The position numbers and the translations under genes are program-made. DNA of 52,943 bases from Guyparkeria sp. (GTDB taxonomy: Bacteria > Pseudomonadota > Gammaproteobacteria > Halothiobacillales > Halothiobacillaceae). Shown piece by piece: positions 19,868-28,373 of this stretch. Position 1 is the stretch's first letter. Each line of letters starts with the position of its first letter. The stretch lies in the NCBI GenBank assembly GCA_024636755.1, contig JAGXGL010000057.1:1-52943 (forward strand), in the 5' to 3' direction. The notes beneath the pieces were generated by a model. It saw only the letters and a program-made list of their open reading frames with translations, was not told the origin of the DNA and searched no databases.

Positions 19868-20745
19868 CCGCCCCCTTGCCGCGCTTGATACTCGTCACGG
19901 GGCAATCCGGCTCGGGCAAGTCCGTGGCCCTGGCGGCCCTGGAAGACAGCGGGTTCTACTGCATCGACAACCTGCCGCCGGACCTGCTCGACCACCTCGC
20001 CGAAAGCTACCTGGAAGGCAGCATCGTCGCGCGCGGGATTGCGATCAGCATCGATGCGCGTGCGCCCGAGCAATCGCTGGCCAACCTTCCCGACCGCATC
20101 GACCGACTCAGGGAACGCCTGCCGCAACTGCAGATCAGCAGCCTGTTCCTCGAGGCCGATCGTCAACGGCTGATCACCCGGTTTTCCGAGACCCGGCGGC
20201 GGCACCCACTCTCCTACCAGATCGAGAACCTGGTCGAGGCGATCGCGCGCGAGGGGCAACTACTGATGCCGATCCGCGCCTACGCGGACCTGGTCATCGA
20301 CACCAGCCTGACCACCGTCCACCAACTGCGTGAGGACGTGCGCTCACGCCTGATCGGTGAAAAGGAGGCCGGGCCGCGCATCCTGATCCAGTCGTTCGGC
20401 TTCAAGTTTGGCATTCCCCTCGACTCGGACTTTCTCTTCGACGTGCGCTTTTTGCCCAATCCGCACTGGTCGGCAGCGCTACGTTCGCACAGCGGACTCG
20501 ATCAACCGGTGGTCGAGTACCTCGAACAGCATCCGGTGACGCACGAGACCCGCACGCGCATCGCCGAGTTCCTCGCTCACATGCTCACCGAGGCAAGCCA
20601 TAGTGATCGCAGTTACCTCACCTGCTCGATCGGCTGCACGGGCGGCAAGCATCGCTCGGTCTACGTCGTCGAGCAGATCGCCCGCGACCTGCGGCCCACC
20701 TTCGGCAACCTGGTGGTCCGCCATCGTGATCTCGGCAACCACTGA
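19864..20745 (+). CDS. rapZ: RNase adaptor protein RapZ (P-loop ATPase)
   Basis: 293 residues. Walker A GQSGSGKS (about 13-20) and the family segments DSGFYCIDNLPPDLL, FGFKFGIPLDSDFLFDVRFLPNP and SYLTCSIGCTGGKHRSVYV are present. In E. coli RapZ binds the sRNAs GlmZ and GlmY and steers RNase E to control GlmS, linking envelope precursor supply to the cell wall. The C-terminal RNA-binding/phosphate-binding half is intact. It overlaps hprK, and the next gene starts 84 bases after it. Confidence 0.96.
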   Translation: MTAPLPRLILVTGQSGSGKSVALAALEDSGFYCIDNLPPDLLDHLAESYLEGSIVARGIAISIDARAPEQSLANLPDRIDRLRERLPQLQISSLFLEADRQRLITRFSETRRRHPLSYQIENLVEAIAREGQLLMPIRAYADLVIDTSLTTVHQLREDVRSRLIGEKEAGPRILIQSFGFKFGIPLDSDFLFDVRFLPNPHWSAALRSHSGLDQPVVEYLEQHPVTHETRTRIAEFLAHMLTEASHSDRSYLTCSIGCTGGKHRSVYVVEQIARDLRPTFGNLVVRHRDLGNH

Positions 20746-20829
20746 CCGCGATGGCGCACCCCCTGTCTCGGGCCCGTTTTTCGGTATGATGCGTTTTTTG
20801 CCGACCGCGACCGAGGAAGCACTCCCGCA

Positions 20830-21234
20830 ATGACCGTCGGAATCCTGCTGATCTGTCACAACGACATCGGGGGCCAGTTGATCGAAACGGCCACCGATAT
20901 GCTAGAACGCCTCCCTACCCGGCTCGACCACCTCGACGTGCGCCAGGACGACGACCCGATCGATCTGCTCAATGCCGCCCGACGGCGGGTGGCCGACCTC
21001 GACAGGGGCGAGGGGGTTTTGGTATTGACCGACATGTACGGCTCGACCCCGTCGAACATCGCCCACCGCTTGCGCGATCAGCACGATGTGCAGGTACTGT
21101 CCGGCGTGAATCTCCCCATGCTGGTTCGCGCCCTGAACTATCCGCGCCTGTCGCTCGACGAGATGACGGCCAAGGCCTGCAGCGGGGGTCGCGAGGGTAT
21201 CATTCAGGAAGGAGCGACCGAGGAGCGGTCATGA
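20830..21234 (+). CDS. PTS EIIA component, mannose family
   Basis: 134 residues with the EIIA-Man fold. The phosphorylatable His10 lies in GILLICHNDIGGQL; VLVLTDMYGSTPSNIA (about 64-79) and LSGVNLPMLVRALNY follow. In proteobacteria that have HprK this single-domain EIIA is usually found without EIIB/C permease partners and is thought to be regulatory. None of EIIB, EIIC or EI is in this window. The stop overlaps the start of ptsH, so HPr and this EIIA are made together. Confidence 0.93.
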   Translation: MTVGILLICHNDIGGQLIETATDMLERLPTRLDHLDVRQDDDPIDLLNAARRRVADLDRGEGVLVLTDMYGSTPSNIAHRLRDQHDVQVLSGVNLPMLVRALNYPRLSLDEMTAKACSGGREGIIQEGATEERS

Positions 21235-21521
21235 GCGAGAACATTCCTTCCGTCGTCCAGAGAGAATTGACGCTGCGCAATCGTCGCGGTCTGCACGCCC
21301 GCGCCGCCGCACGTTTCGCCGCGACGGCCGAACAATACGCAAGCGAGATCGAAGTCGCGTTCAACGACCGCCAGGTCAACGGCAAGTCGATCATGGGCCT
21401 GATGATGCTGGCCGCCGCCTGTGGCAAGACGATCACCGTCACCGCCACCGGCGACGATGCCGCCCAGGCCATCGAGGGGATCGCCGATTTGGTCGATGCC
21501 CGTTTTCACGAATCCGAATAA
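21231..21521 (+). CDS. ptsH: Phosphocarrier protein HPr
   Basis: 96 residues. The catalytic His22 in GLHARAAARFA accepts phosphate from enzyme I. The regulatory Ser53 in VNGKSIMGLMMLAA is the site used by HPr kinase, which is encoded upstream. Both sites are intact, so the protein can be read by two inputs (PEP via EI, ATP via HprK). It has an extra 7-8 residues at the N-terminus compared with classical HPr. EI (ptsI or ptsP), which often follows, is absent here: the next gene is an unrelated small protein and then a terminator. Confidence 0.95.
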   Translation: MSENIPSVVQRELTLRNRRGLHARAAARFAATAEQYASEIEVAFNDRQVNGKSIMGLMMLAAACGKTITVTATGDDAAQAIEGIADLVDARFHESE

Positions 21522-21538
21522 GAGAGACGGAGTACAAC

Positions 21539-21868
21539 ATGCAGCGTAGAGGCAACTCAGCAAAAGACGGTTACGTCGGGATCGACAACGATGGTGATGG
21601 GGGCATGACCTTCCACGGCCGCCTGATCCTCGATGCCCGCGTGTTCGGCCTGATTCCGGAAGACGAGACCTGTGAAGGTTGGGAACTTGGGCGTCTGCAG
21701 GGACTGGCCGACCGGGTCAATGCCGAATGGGACAAGCATGGCGGCGGCATCCCGAGCCAGCTGCCCGATGACCTGCGCCGTCGCCACGCAGAAGCCTACG
21801 AGAAGCAGATGCAGAAGGCCCGCGAGGATGGCTGGGATCCGGACGCGAACCTCGAAGACGAACAGTAA
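21539..21868 (+). CDS. Conserved small protein of unknown function
   Basis: 109 residues, acidic, no signal or membrane segment. It resembles a small conserved hypothetical family that I recall only from its pattern: GGMTFHGRLILDARVFGLIPEDETCEGW near 21-48, LPDDLRRRHAEAYEKQM near 76-92 and GWDPDA at the end. A GGAG site lies 6 bases before the ATG, and it starts 17 bases after ptsH, so it is the last gene of the PTS operon before a strong terminator. No function can be assigned. Confidence 0.85.
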   Translation: MQRRGNSAKDGYVGIDNDGDGGMTFHGRLILDARVFGLIPEDETCEGWELGRLQGLADRVNAEWDKHGGGIPSQLPDDLRRRHAEAYEKQMQKAREDGWDPDANLEDEQ

Positions 21869-21922
21869 GGCAAACCGCTTCGCCGACCGGGCACGAAGTC
21901 CACTTCGGCCCCACAGACGTTA

Positions 21923-21958
21923 AAAGGTCGCCGGAACCCTCGTTCCGGCGACCTTTTT
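21923..21958. terminator. Strong bidirectional intrinsic terminator
   Basis: A near-perfect hairpin of 14-15 bp (AAGGTCGCCGGAAC, loop CCTC, GTTCCGGCGACCTT) is followed by a T run on the plus strand, and by its mirror on the minus strand. It lies between the convergent PTS operon (plus) and the hemL end (minus, stop at 22002), so it can stop transcription from both sides. Confidence 0.92.
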
Positions 21959-22001
21959 ACTGCCCGGCCCCGCAAGCGGGCCCCGGGATCTTTCCAGGCA
22001 T

Positions 22002-23291
22002 TCAACCCGCCATGCGAGCGAAGACGCGCTCGGCCGCGTCGATGGTCGCATCGATCTCGGCCTCGCCGTGGGCCATCGAGACAAACCCGGCCTCGAACGA
22101 CGACGGCGCGAAATACACGCCCTCGTCGAGCATGCCGTGGAAGAATGCCTTGAAGGCCTCCTTGTCACAGGCGGTCGCGTCATTGAAGTTGGCCACCCGG
22201 TCCTTGTCGGTGAAGAACAGGCCGAACATGCCGCCGACGTTCTGGGTGATCATCGGGATGCCATGTGCCTTGGCCGCGGCGGACAGACCATCGCAGAGCG
22301 CCTGGGTGCGACGGGCCAACACGTCGAAGAAGCCGGGCACGCTGATCAATTCAAGCGTCTTGACGCCGGCGGCCATGGCCATCGGGTTCCCCGACAGCGT
22401 GCCCGCGTGGTAGACCGGTCCCATCGGCGAGATCATCTCCATGATCTCGCGTCGACCGCCGAAGGCACCCACCGGCATACCGCCGCCGATCACCTTGCCC
22501 ATGGTGGTCAGGTCCGGCTTGATGCCATAGTGCTCCTGTGCGCCGCCCAGCGAGACGCGGAACCCGGTCATCACCTCGTCGAAGATCAGCACCGCGCCGT
22601 ACTCATCGCAGACCTGGCGCAGCCCCTCGAGAAAGCCCGGCTCGGGCGGGATGCAGTTCATGTTGCCGACCACCGGCTCGACGATGATCGCGGCGACCTC
22701 GTCACCCACCTCGGCAAACACCTCGCGCACCTGATCGAGGTGGTTGTATTCGACCGTGGTGGTCAGGTCGGCGAAGGCCTTGGGCACACCCGGCGAACTG
22801 GGTACCCCGTGGGTCAGCGCCCCCGAGCCGGCCTCGACCAGCAGGGAATCGGAATGGCCGTGGTAGTTGCCCTGGAACTTGACGATGCGGTCACGACCGG
22901 TAAAGCCACGCGCCAGGCGAATGGCGCTCATGGTCGCCTCGGTACCCGACGAGGTCAGGCGCACCAGGTCCATCGACGGCACCAGATCGCAGAGCAGGTC
23001 GGCCATGCGCGTCTCGTTGACCGTTGGCGCACCGAAGGACAGGCCGCTCTTGGCCGCCTCGCGGACCGCGTCGATCACGTCGGGATGCGCGTGCCCCAGG
23101 ATCATCGGCCCCCAGGAGCCGACGTAATCGATGTAGGGTTTGTCGTTCTCGTCGAAAAAGCGTGAGCCCTCGGCCCGCTTGACGAAGACGGGATCGCCGC
23201 CGACCGAGCCAAAGGCACGCACCGGCGAATTCACCCCGCCGGGGATGTGGGCCTGGGCACGTTCGAACAGCTCGTGGTTGGATGCGGTCAT
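22002..23291 (-). CDS. hemL: Glutamate-1-semialdehyde 2,1-aminomutase
   Basis: 429 residues, a PLP enzyme that makes 5-aminolevulinate from glutamate 1-semialdehyde in the C5 route to haem. Family motifs are [13 protein letters not shown] (15-27), [18 protein letters not shown] (about 112-129), NYHGHSD (142-148) and the PLP lysine K266 in [18 protein letters not shown]. It starts one codon after the thiE stop (TAG then ATG), with a GGAG site inside the end of thiE, so it is co-translated with thiE. The thiE-hemL pairing is common in proteobacteria. Confidence 0.97.
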   Translation of the reverse strand: MTASNHELFERAQAHIPGGVNSPVRAFGSVGGDPVFVKRAEGSRFFDENDKPYIDYVGSWGPMILGHAHPDVIDAVREAAKSGLSFGAPTVNETRMADLLCDLVPSMDLVRLTSSGTEATMSAIRLARGFTGRDRIVKFQGNYHGHSDSLLVEAGSGALTHGVPSSPGVPKAFADLTTTVEYNHLDQVREVFAEVGDEVAAIIVEPVVGNMNCIPPEPGFLEGLRQVCDEYGAVLIFDEVMTGFRVSLGGAQEHYGIKPDLTTMGKVIGGGMPVGAFGGRREIMEMISPMGPVYHAGTLSGNPMAMAAGVKTLELISVPGFFDVLARRTQALCDGLSAAAKAHGIPMITQNVGGMFGLFFTDKDRVANFNDATACDKEAFKAFFHGMLDEGVYFAPSSFEAGFVSMAHGEAEIDATIDAAERVFARMAG

Positions 23292-23990
23292 CTAGGGATT
23301 CTCCGGATCGTGATTGATTCTTGAATTGGATTGAGCCGGGTTTTGAACCCGGCCGGCCGCCATGGCCCGCGTCAGGGACTCGGCGGCGGCCCGAATGTCG
23401 GCGGCGGCGAACACCTCGCTGATCACCGCGATCATGTCGGGGCGATGCGGCATCAGGTCGGCCACGTTCGCCGCCGTGATACCACCGATGCCGCAGACCG
23501 GCCGGCCGAGCCGCTCCCGGGCCCAGCCCAGCACCTCTGCAGGCGCGCCGGGGGCATGCGGTTTGGTTGGCGACGGGAACATCGCGCCGAAGGCCAGGTA
23601 ATCGGCCCCCTCTGCCGCGGCGCGTTCGGCCCGAAGCCGATCAGCATAGCAAGACACACCGATGATCGCATCGAGCCCCGCGGCCTCGAAACGGGCCCGC
23701 GTGTCGGTCAACGGGGCATCCTCACGGCCGAGATGCACACCATCGGCGCCGACCGCGATCGCCAGCGCCACGTCGTCGTTGACGATAAAGACACGATCGT
23801 GATGCCGGCACAGCTCGGCGAGTGCCGCGGCCTCGTCACGGCGCCGCTCGGAATCCGTGTTCTTGTCCCGGTACTGGACAATCCGCGCCCCGCCCCCAAT
23901 GGCCTCGCTTGCCGCCTCGACCAGCGCCTCGCGCTGAAACCGGGTGGTATCGGTGATCACGTACAGCCCGTTCAGATCGTCCCGGCTCAT
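23292..23990 (-). CDS. thiE: Thiamine-phosphate synthase
   Basis: 232 residues from the ATG at 23990; a much longer frame upstream is only the shadow of glucokinase. The enzyme joins HMP-PP with the thiazole phosphate to give thiamine phosphate. The TIM-barrel motifs are GLYVITD, IVQYRDKN, IVNDDVALAIAVGADGVHLGRED and AFGAMFPSPTKPHAPG (phosphate/PP loop), then VCGIGGITAANV. The tail after about residue 205 is a polar extension. Its start overlaps the glk stop (ATGA). No TPP riboswitch is seen, as expected for an internal operon gene. Confidence 0.95.
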   Translation of the reverse strand: MSRDDLNGLYVITDTTRFQREALVEAASEAIGGGARIVQYRDKNTDSERRRDEAAALAELCRHHDRVFIVNDDVALAIAVGADGVHLGREDAPLTDTRARFEAAGLDAIIGVSCYADRLRAERAAAEGADYLAFGAMFPSPTKPHAPGAPAEVLGWARERLGRPVCGIGGITAANVADLMPHRPDMIAVISEVFAAADIRAAAESLTRAMAAGRVQNPAQSNSRINHDPENP

Positions 23991-25009
23991 CGTTCCACCC
24001 TGGTTGAATCCATTTCCTGCTCGGCCAATCGCCGCGCCCCGGCGAGACCGAGATTGCCGTCGGCAACCACCCACAGCGGCAGACGGCCGAGCATGGTCGC
24101 AAACCGCCCCTTGTCGAGAAAGGCCTCCAACGTCTGCTCGCGCACGAACGGCATAATGTGCCCGACGATGGCCCCGGCGATAAAGACCCCACCGGTGGGT
24201 AGCGACTTGAGCGCAAGATTGCCGGCCTCCGCCCCGAGGATCCGGGCGAACAGCCGACAGGCGATCACCGCGCATTCGTCCTCGCCGCGGTTCGCCCACT
24301 GGGTGACCAGGGCATTGGGGTCCGAGGCCGCCGAGAGCTGCCCATCGGCACCCGGGGTCGGGCGGCCAAGCTCCGCATGGCGCGCAAAGGCATAGAGCGA
24401 GGAAAAACCGTCGCCACTGAGAATGCGCTCGTAACTGACGTGACCACCGAACCGCCCACGCAGGTAGCTCAGCAAGGCCGCCTCGCGCTCGTCGTTGGGA
24501 CCGAAGTCGCAATGGCCGCCCTCGCTCGGCATCGGGTGGTGGCGGTCCCCATCATGGAAGAACAAGGCCTCGCCCAGCCCGGTGCCCGGCGCGATCACGG
24601 CGGCATGCCCCGTGGCCGGCGTGGCCTCGGGATTAAGGTTCACCCGCCGGTCGAGCGGGCTTGCCAACGCACCCAGACCCACGGCGATCAGGTCATTGAC
24701 CAGCCGAACACGCGCGCCGCCGAGGGCCTGGCCAATCGTCGCCGCGTCCAAGGTCCAGGGCAGATTGGTTGCCTGCACCCGCGCCGCGTCGCCCTCGCCT
24801 TGCACCGGTCCGGCGATACCGAACGCGGCCACTTCGATCCGCCCGTGGTCGTGCCGACCGGCAAGCTCGAGGAAGGACGAGAGCATCGCGGCAAAGCCCG
24901 CGTAATCCTGACTGGGCAAGGTCTGCTCGAATCGAGCCGCGGGCTCGCCGGCGACGAACAGCGCCAGGCGCGAGCGTGTCCCGCCGATATCACCCGCCAG
25001 AATCATCAT
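23987..25009 (-). CDS. glk: Glucokinase (proteobacterial Glk family)
   Basis: 340 residues. ATP-dependent phosphorylation of glucose is indicated by LAGDIGGTRSRLALF (phosphate-1 motif), FGIAGPV, TNLPWTLDA, VNDLIAVGLG, VIAPGTGLGEALF and SEGGHCDFGP, the Glk family set. I chose the ATG at 25009, 4 bases after GGAGG; the next codon is also ATG. The longer frame to 25171 lies inside the upstream gene. The start is 20 bases inside the end of the phosphorylase-kinase-like gene, so the two are probably co-translated. A second, ROK-type sugar kinase is at 47437-48360. Confidence 0.95.
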   Translation of the reverse strand: MMILAGDIGGTRSRLALFVAGEPAARFEQTLPSQDYAGFAAMLSSFLELAGRHDHGRIEVAAFGIAGPVQGEGDAARVQATNLPWTLDAATIGQALGGARVRLVNDLIAVGLGALASPLDRRVNLNPEATPATGHAAVIAPGTGLGEALFFHDGDRHHPMPSEGGHCDFGPNDEREAALLSYLRGRFGGHVSYERILSGDGFSSLYAFARHAELGRPTPGADGQLSAASDPNALVTQWANRGEDECAVIACRLFARILGAEAGNLALKSLPTGGVFIAGAIVGHIMPFVREQTLEAFLDKGRFATMLGRLPLWVVADGNLGLAGARRLAEQEMDSTRVER

Positions 25010-28000
25010 TTGCCTCCTCCAAAACGGGAACCGCGTCGACGTCCGCTGCGAGCAGGTAATCCAATGCGGCACCCACCCAATGGGCAACGGCCAGTGGCGA
25101 TCGATGGTAGAACGCCTGCCAGGCATCTGCTCGTGACTCGTCGTAACGCCCCCCGTCTTCGGGATGCTCATGGAGCCAGGCCAGACGGACGGCGTGCCCG
25201 ATCACCACGTCGAGCACCAATGGTTCCTCGATCGACAGCTCCGGGGAGTGCGTCACGATCTCGATCAGTGCGGCGATCGCCTCGACGTTCAACTCCCGGT
25301 ATTCGGGGGCATCAATTCGATTGAGCCGATGCTCGACGGCCAGGGCGAAGTTGTGCTCCCGGGCGGTCGACTGGCCCCGATAGAGCGCGCTGTCGAGCAC
25401 GTTGCGTGGATCGAACCGATTGCCGATCACCAAGGTCGGGACATGACCCAGTAAGTCCCACACCCCCTCGTAAAAGCGCTCGGGCAGGCGACTCATCGCC
25501 CCGCCGATCTCACGACGGTGGTACCAATCCACCGTGCGCGCCGTATCTTGCCCAGCCGCCGGCTCTCCCGACCCATCTCCACTCAGCACCGAGGCGGTCG
25601 GCGAGGTCGGCGGCTCACCCTCGGCCTGCGGGGTCGGCGGGCGGGCGGTATCGCGTCGATGCAGCGCCTCGAGCCGTTCGGGCTGATCCCGCCAGTCGAT
25701 CGCCTCACGCAATCGTTCGCGCAAGGCATGCGGCGCCATGCCGACAAGCTCGTCCAACGCCTGCGACGGCGGAATCGCCGCCTCGCGAGCGCGCAGGGCC
25801 ACCAGGATCTGCAGCAGCGGGCCGGTACGCAGGGTAATCACGTTGCAGAACAGGTCCGGCTCGGCACGCAACCAGGCACCGAGGTGAATCACGAGTTCCT
25901 GGGTCAGGGAGCGTTCCCGCGGATCGTCATCGCAATAGGCGTGGATCCGGCGCAGGATTTCGCGATTCGAGATCGGGGCGTCGATCACCGCCGCTCGGCT
26001 GTAGGAACGCCCCACGGCCAGCCGCTTCTGGCGCACGACCAGATCCATCAAGGCGACCTCGAGAAACCCGTCGACCACGCCGGCGAGATCCGCCGCCAGG
26101 CGCATTACCCGCCAGGCACCCACCCGCTGGGCCAGCCGTAACAGGGCAATACAGTGACCGTTCCAGTCGCGCAGCTCGCCGTCGACATCGGCAAACGTCT
26201 GCTCGGGGGCCAATGCACTCCGCGCCAGCCACTCGAGCAGCATCAATCGTTCATCCAGCGCGGTGGCGCGCCCAAAGACCGCGATCAGCTCGTCGACCGA
26301 ATCGGCTTCGCCCAGTTCGGCGGCAATCGCATCGACATCACCACCCCACTCCCATCTGCCGCAGCGAACCGGTTCGCTAACGGGCGCGTCGGGTAGCTGT
26401 CCGGGCAGTCGCCACTTCGATGCCGCCTGCACCAGCTCGTCCAGGCGTCCGAGCCGAACCCGGTCAACCCGGCCGCTCGTCAGCTGGTCGAAGAAGGCCA
26501 ACACCGTCGCGCCCCCCGGGCCATCGAGCATCCAGTCGAAAATCGGGATTGCCCATAGGGCGTGCCCCGGACCGCGGGCGTATCGGGCCAGGTAAGCCAG
26601 GCTGGTACGAACCTCGTGGATCAGCAATTCGGCATCCCGACCAAGCAGAAAGGTGTCGGTGTCGAACAGTGACGGGATCACGGCCGAGTCGCCCCTATCG
26701 CTGACGATCACCCGGTCCGCCGACAGGCCCAGCAGCCGCCGCTTCGTGCGCCCCGTCAACGCGAGGTGCCCATTCGTCCCCACCGAGGCCAGTCGCTCGA
26801 CCAGGACATCGGCCGGGATCACGGCCGTCTGGGTCTGTTCCGGCCACGAGACCGGCCCGATACCGGCGGCCTCGAGTCGCTCGGCCACGGACGGCGTCTG
26901 AGCGAGCAGCGCCACGTTTATTTCGACGCTGGAGGATTCCAGCCTGGGCCGATGACGACCGATCGGATCCATGTCCGACGGTTGAATGTGCCCCGCCAGT
27001 AACAGCCGACCGACCACCCACAGGCTCTGGGCCCAGACTAGTGGTCGGTTTTCATTTGCCAGGCGATCGGTGGCGCCGGGGGTGTGACGCTCGGTCTCGA
27101 TCGACTCGGTCGGCACGTAATAGAGCTCGGGCAACACCGGTGCGCCGCATTCGCACACCGCCACCCGCTGGATCTGCCGATGGATCGACGCGGCTGCCGC
27201 GCGATCCCCGGAAAAACAGGCATTGATCAGTCGATAGGTGAAAAACAGCGGCCACTCGCACTCGATGTGGGCAAAGGCCTCGAGTTCCTCGGGGTCGTAG
27301 TGGAGCTTGGTTTCATCCTCGATCGACGTCTGGTGTCCATCGCGCAGAAAACGCTTGTAACCGTAGCGCCCGGCCAGCCGTGTCTCGATGCGTTCACCCA
27401 CCTCCTCGGCCTTGTCACCGGCGGCAAAGGCCGGAAAACCGATCACGGCGAGCAGCGCCGAATCGATTTCCTTGGAGGCCGATTCCCGGGGGAGGATCGA
27501 ATCCAGACACTGCTGCACCCGGGCGATATCGTCGGGCACCACCTGCAACCGACTGGCGTCATCGCCCTGTTCGCCGAACAGATCAAAGCCGTCGGCCGCC
27601 TCCAGTGCAGCAAGCACCAGGCCGAGTGAGCTGGCATTGAGCTCACGCATACCATGGTTGATCTTGTTGCCACGCTCCCAGATGCCGTAGTCGGGAATCA
27701 CGTACGCCCGCGACAGGTACCAGACGAGGTTCTGGACGAAATCCACCTCGTCACGCCCCTGCACGATCGTCAGCCCGCCCGCGGTCATCTGCACCAGCAT
27801 CAGCAGGAACAGCGAAGTGGCATCCAGTTGCAGGTGCCCCCACTCCTCGTCACCCACCACCGCCTCGCCGGTCGCGGTGTCGTATTTGGCATGCAACGCA
27901 TCGATCGGGTCGAGGCTGTGCTTGAAGCGCTCGACCCGATCGGCCTGACGCATCATGGCCAGCAGGAGCCCGCGCATGTTGCGGACGACCGCCTGTTCGA

Positions 28001-28280
28001 GCTCGAAGGCCTGGGCCGATTGTCCGGCACGACGGCAGGCAATGCCGAGTGCCCAGGGGCCGAGGATGCTGTAGACGTTGTCGCGCACCCAGGCGTCGGT
28101 GTAGTCGCCATGGGCGGTCACCGCCGTACTGGCAGGCAGCAGCCCCGAGATCGGGTGTTGGCGGTCGAGGATATGGCGACGGACTTCGCCAAAGAGGGTA
28201 TCGAGTGATATCTCGTCGATAACAGGATCGACGGCGGTGTTGGAATGGGGCGAAGTGTCGGAGGCGAGACCGGACGTCAT
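24990..28280 (-). CDS. GH15-like protein, full-length homologue of phosphorylase kinase alpha/beta subunits
   Basis: 1096 residues from the ATG at 28280 (GTG at 28289 also possible). Residues about 40-430 form a GH15 (glucoamylase-fold) domain very like eukaryotic PHKA: LLPAS, DAWVRDNVYSILGPWALG, FELEQAVVRNMRGLL, WGHLQLDATSLFLL, ELNASSLG, LHYDPEELEAF and ECEWPLFFTY. Glutamates matching the catalytic acid (IWERG, about 202) and base (LPELYYVP, about 385) are present. The C-terminus also matches PHKA (WYHRREIGGAMSRLPERFYE near 919, then EHRLNRIDAPEYRELNVEAI). The middle holds helical repeats and a Pro/Thr linker near 890-915. There is no signal peptide, so it is cytoplasmic. It overlaps glk by 20 bases, which points to alpha-glucan or glucose handling. 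Whether it hydrolyses glucan or regulates an enzyme is unknown. Confidence 0.9.
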   Translation of the reverse strand: MTSGLASDTSPHSNTAVDPVIDEISLDTLFGEVRRHILDRQHPISGLLPASTAVTAHGDYTDAWVRDNVYSILGPWALGIACRRAGQSAQAFELEQAVVRNMRGLLLAMMRQADRVERFKHSLDPIDALHAKYDTATGEAVVGDEEWGHLQLDATSLFLLMLVQMTAGGLTIVQGRDEVDFVQNLVWYLSRAYVIPDYGIWERGNKINHGMRELNASSLGLVLAALEAADGFDLFGEQGDDASRLQVVPDDIARVQQCLDSILPRESASKEIDSALLAVIGFPAFAAGDKAEEVGERIETRLAGRYGYKRFLRDGHQTSIEDETKLHYDPEELEAFAHIECEWPLFFTYRLINACFSGDRAAAASIHRQIQRVAVCECGAPVLPELYYVPTESIETERHTPGATDRLANENRPLVWAQSLWVVGRLLLAGHIQPSDMDPIGRHRPRLESSSVEINVALLAQTPSVAERLEAAGIGPVSWPEQTQTAVIPADVLVERLASVGTNGHLALTGRTKRRLLGLSADRVIVSDRGDSAVIPSLFDTDTFLLGRDAELLIHEVRTSLAYLARYARGPGHALWAIPIFDWMLDGPGGATVLAFFDQLTSGRVDRVRLGRLDELVQAASKWRLPGQLPDAPVSEPVRCGRWEWGGDVDAIAAELGEADSVDELIAVFGRATALDERLMLLEWLARSALAPEQTFADVDGELRDWNGHCIALLRLAQRVGAWRVMRLAADLAGVVDGFLEVALMDLVVRQKRLAVGRSYSRAAVIDAPISNREILRRIHAYCDDDPRERSLTQELVIHLGAWLRAEPDLFCNVITLRTGPLLQILVALRAREAAIPPSQALDELVGMAPHALRERLREAIDWRDQPERLEALHRRDTARPPTPQAEGEPPTSPTASVLSGDGSGEPAAGQDTARTVDWYHRREIGGAMSRLPERFYEGVWDLLGHVPTLVIGNRFDPRNVLDSALYRGQSTAREHNFALAVEHRLNRIDAPEYRELNVEAIAALIEIVTHSPELSIEEPLVLDVVIGHAVRLAWLHEHPEDGGRYDESRADAWQAFYHRSPLAVAHWVGAALDYLLAADVDAVPVLEEANDDSGG

Positions 28281-28373
28281 GCGATACACCGGGTGATGTT
28301 TAGGGACAGGCCGGGAAAAGCGCCCAGTATGGCCGCCTTCACGACTGCCGCCCAGAGGCCGACAGCATCGGAT

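Noticed and set aside
22068-23165. 365-residue plus-strand frame opposite hemL
   Set aside because: His/Arg/Gly-rich shadow with no recognisable motif; hemL on the minus strand is clearly real.
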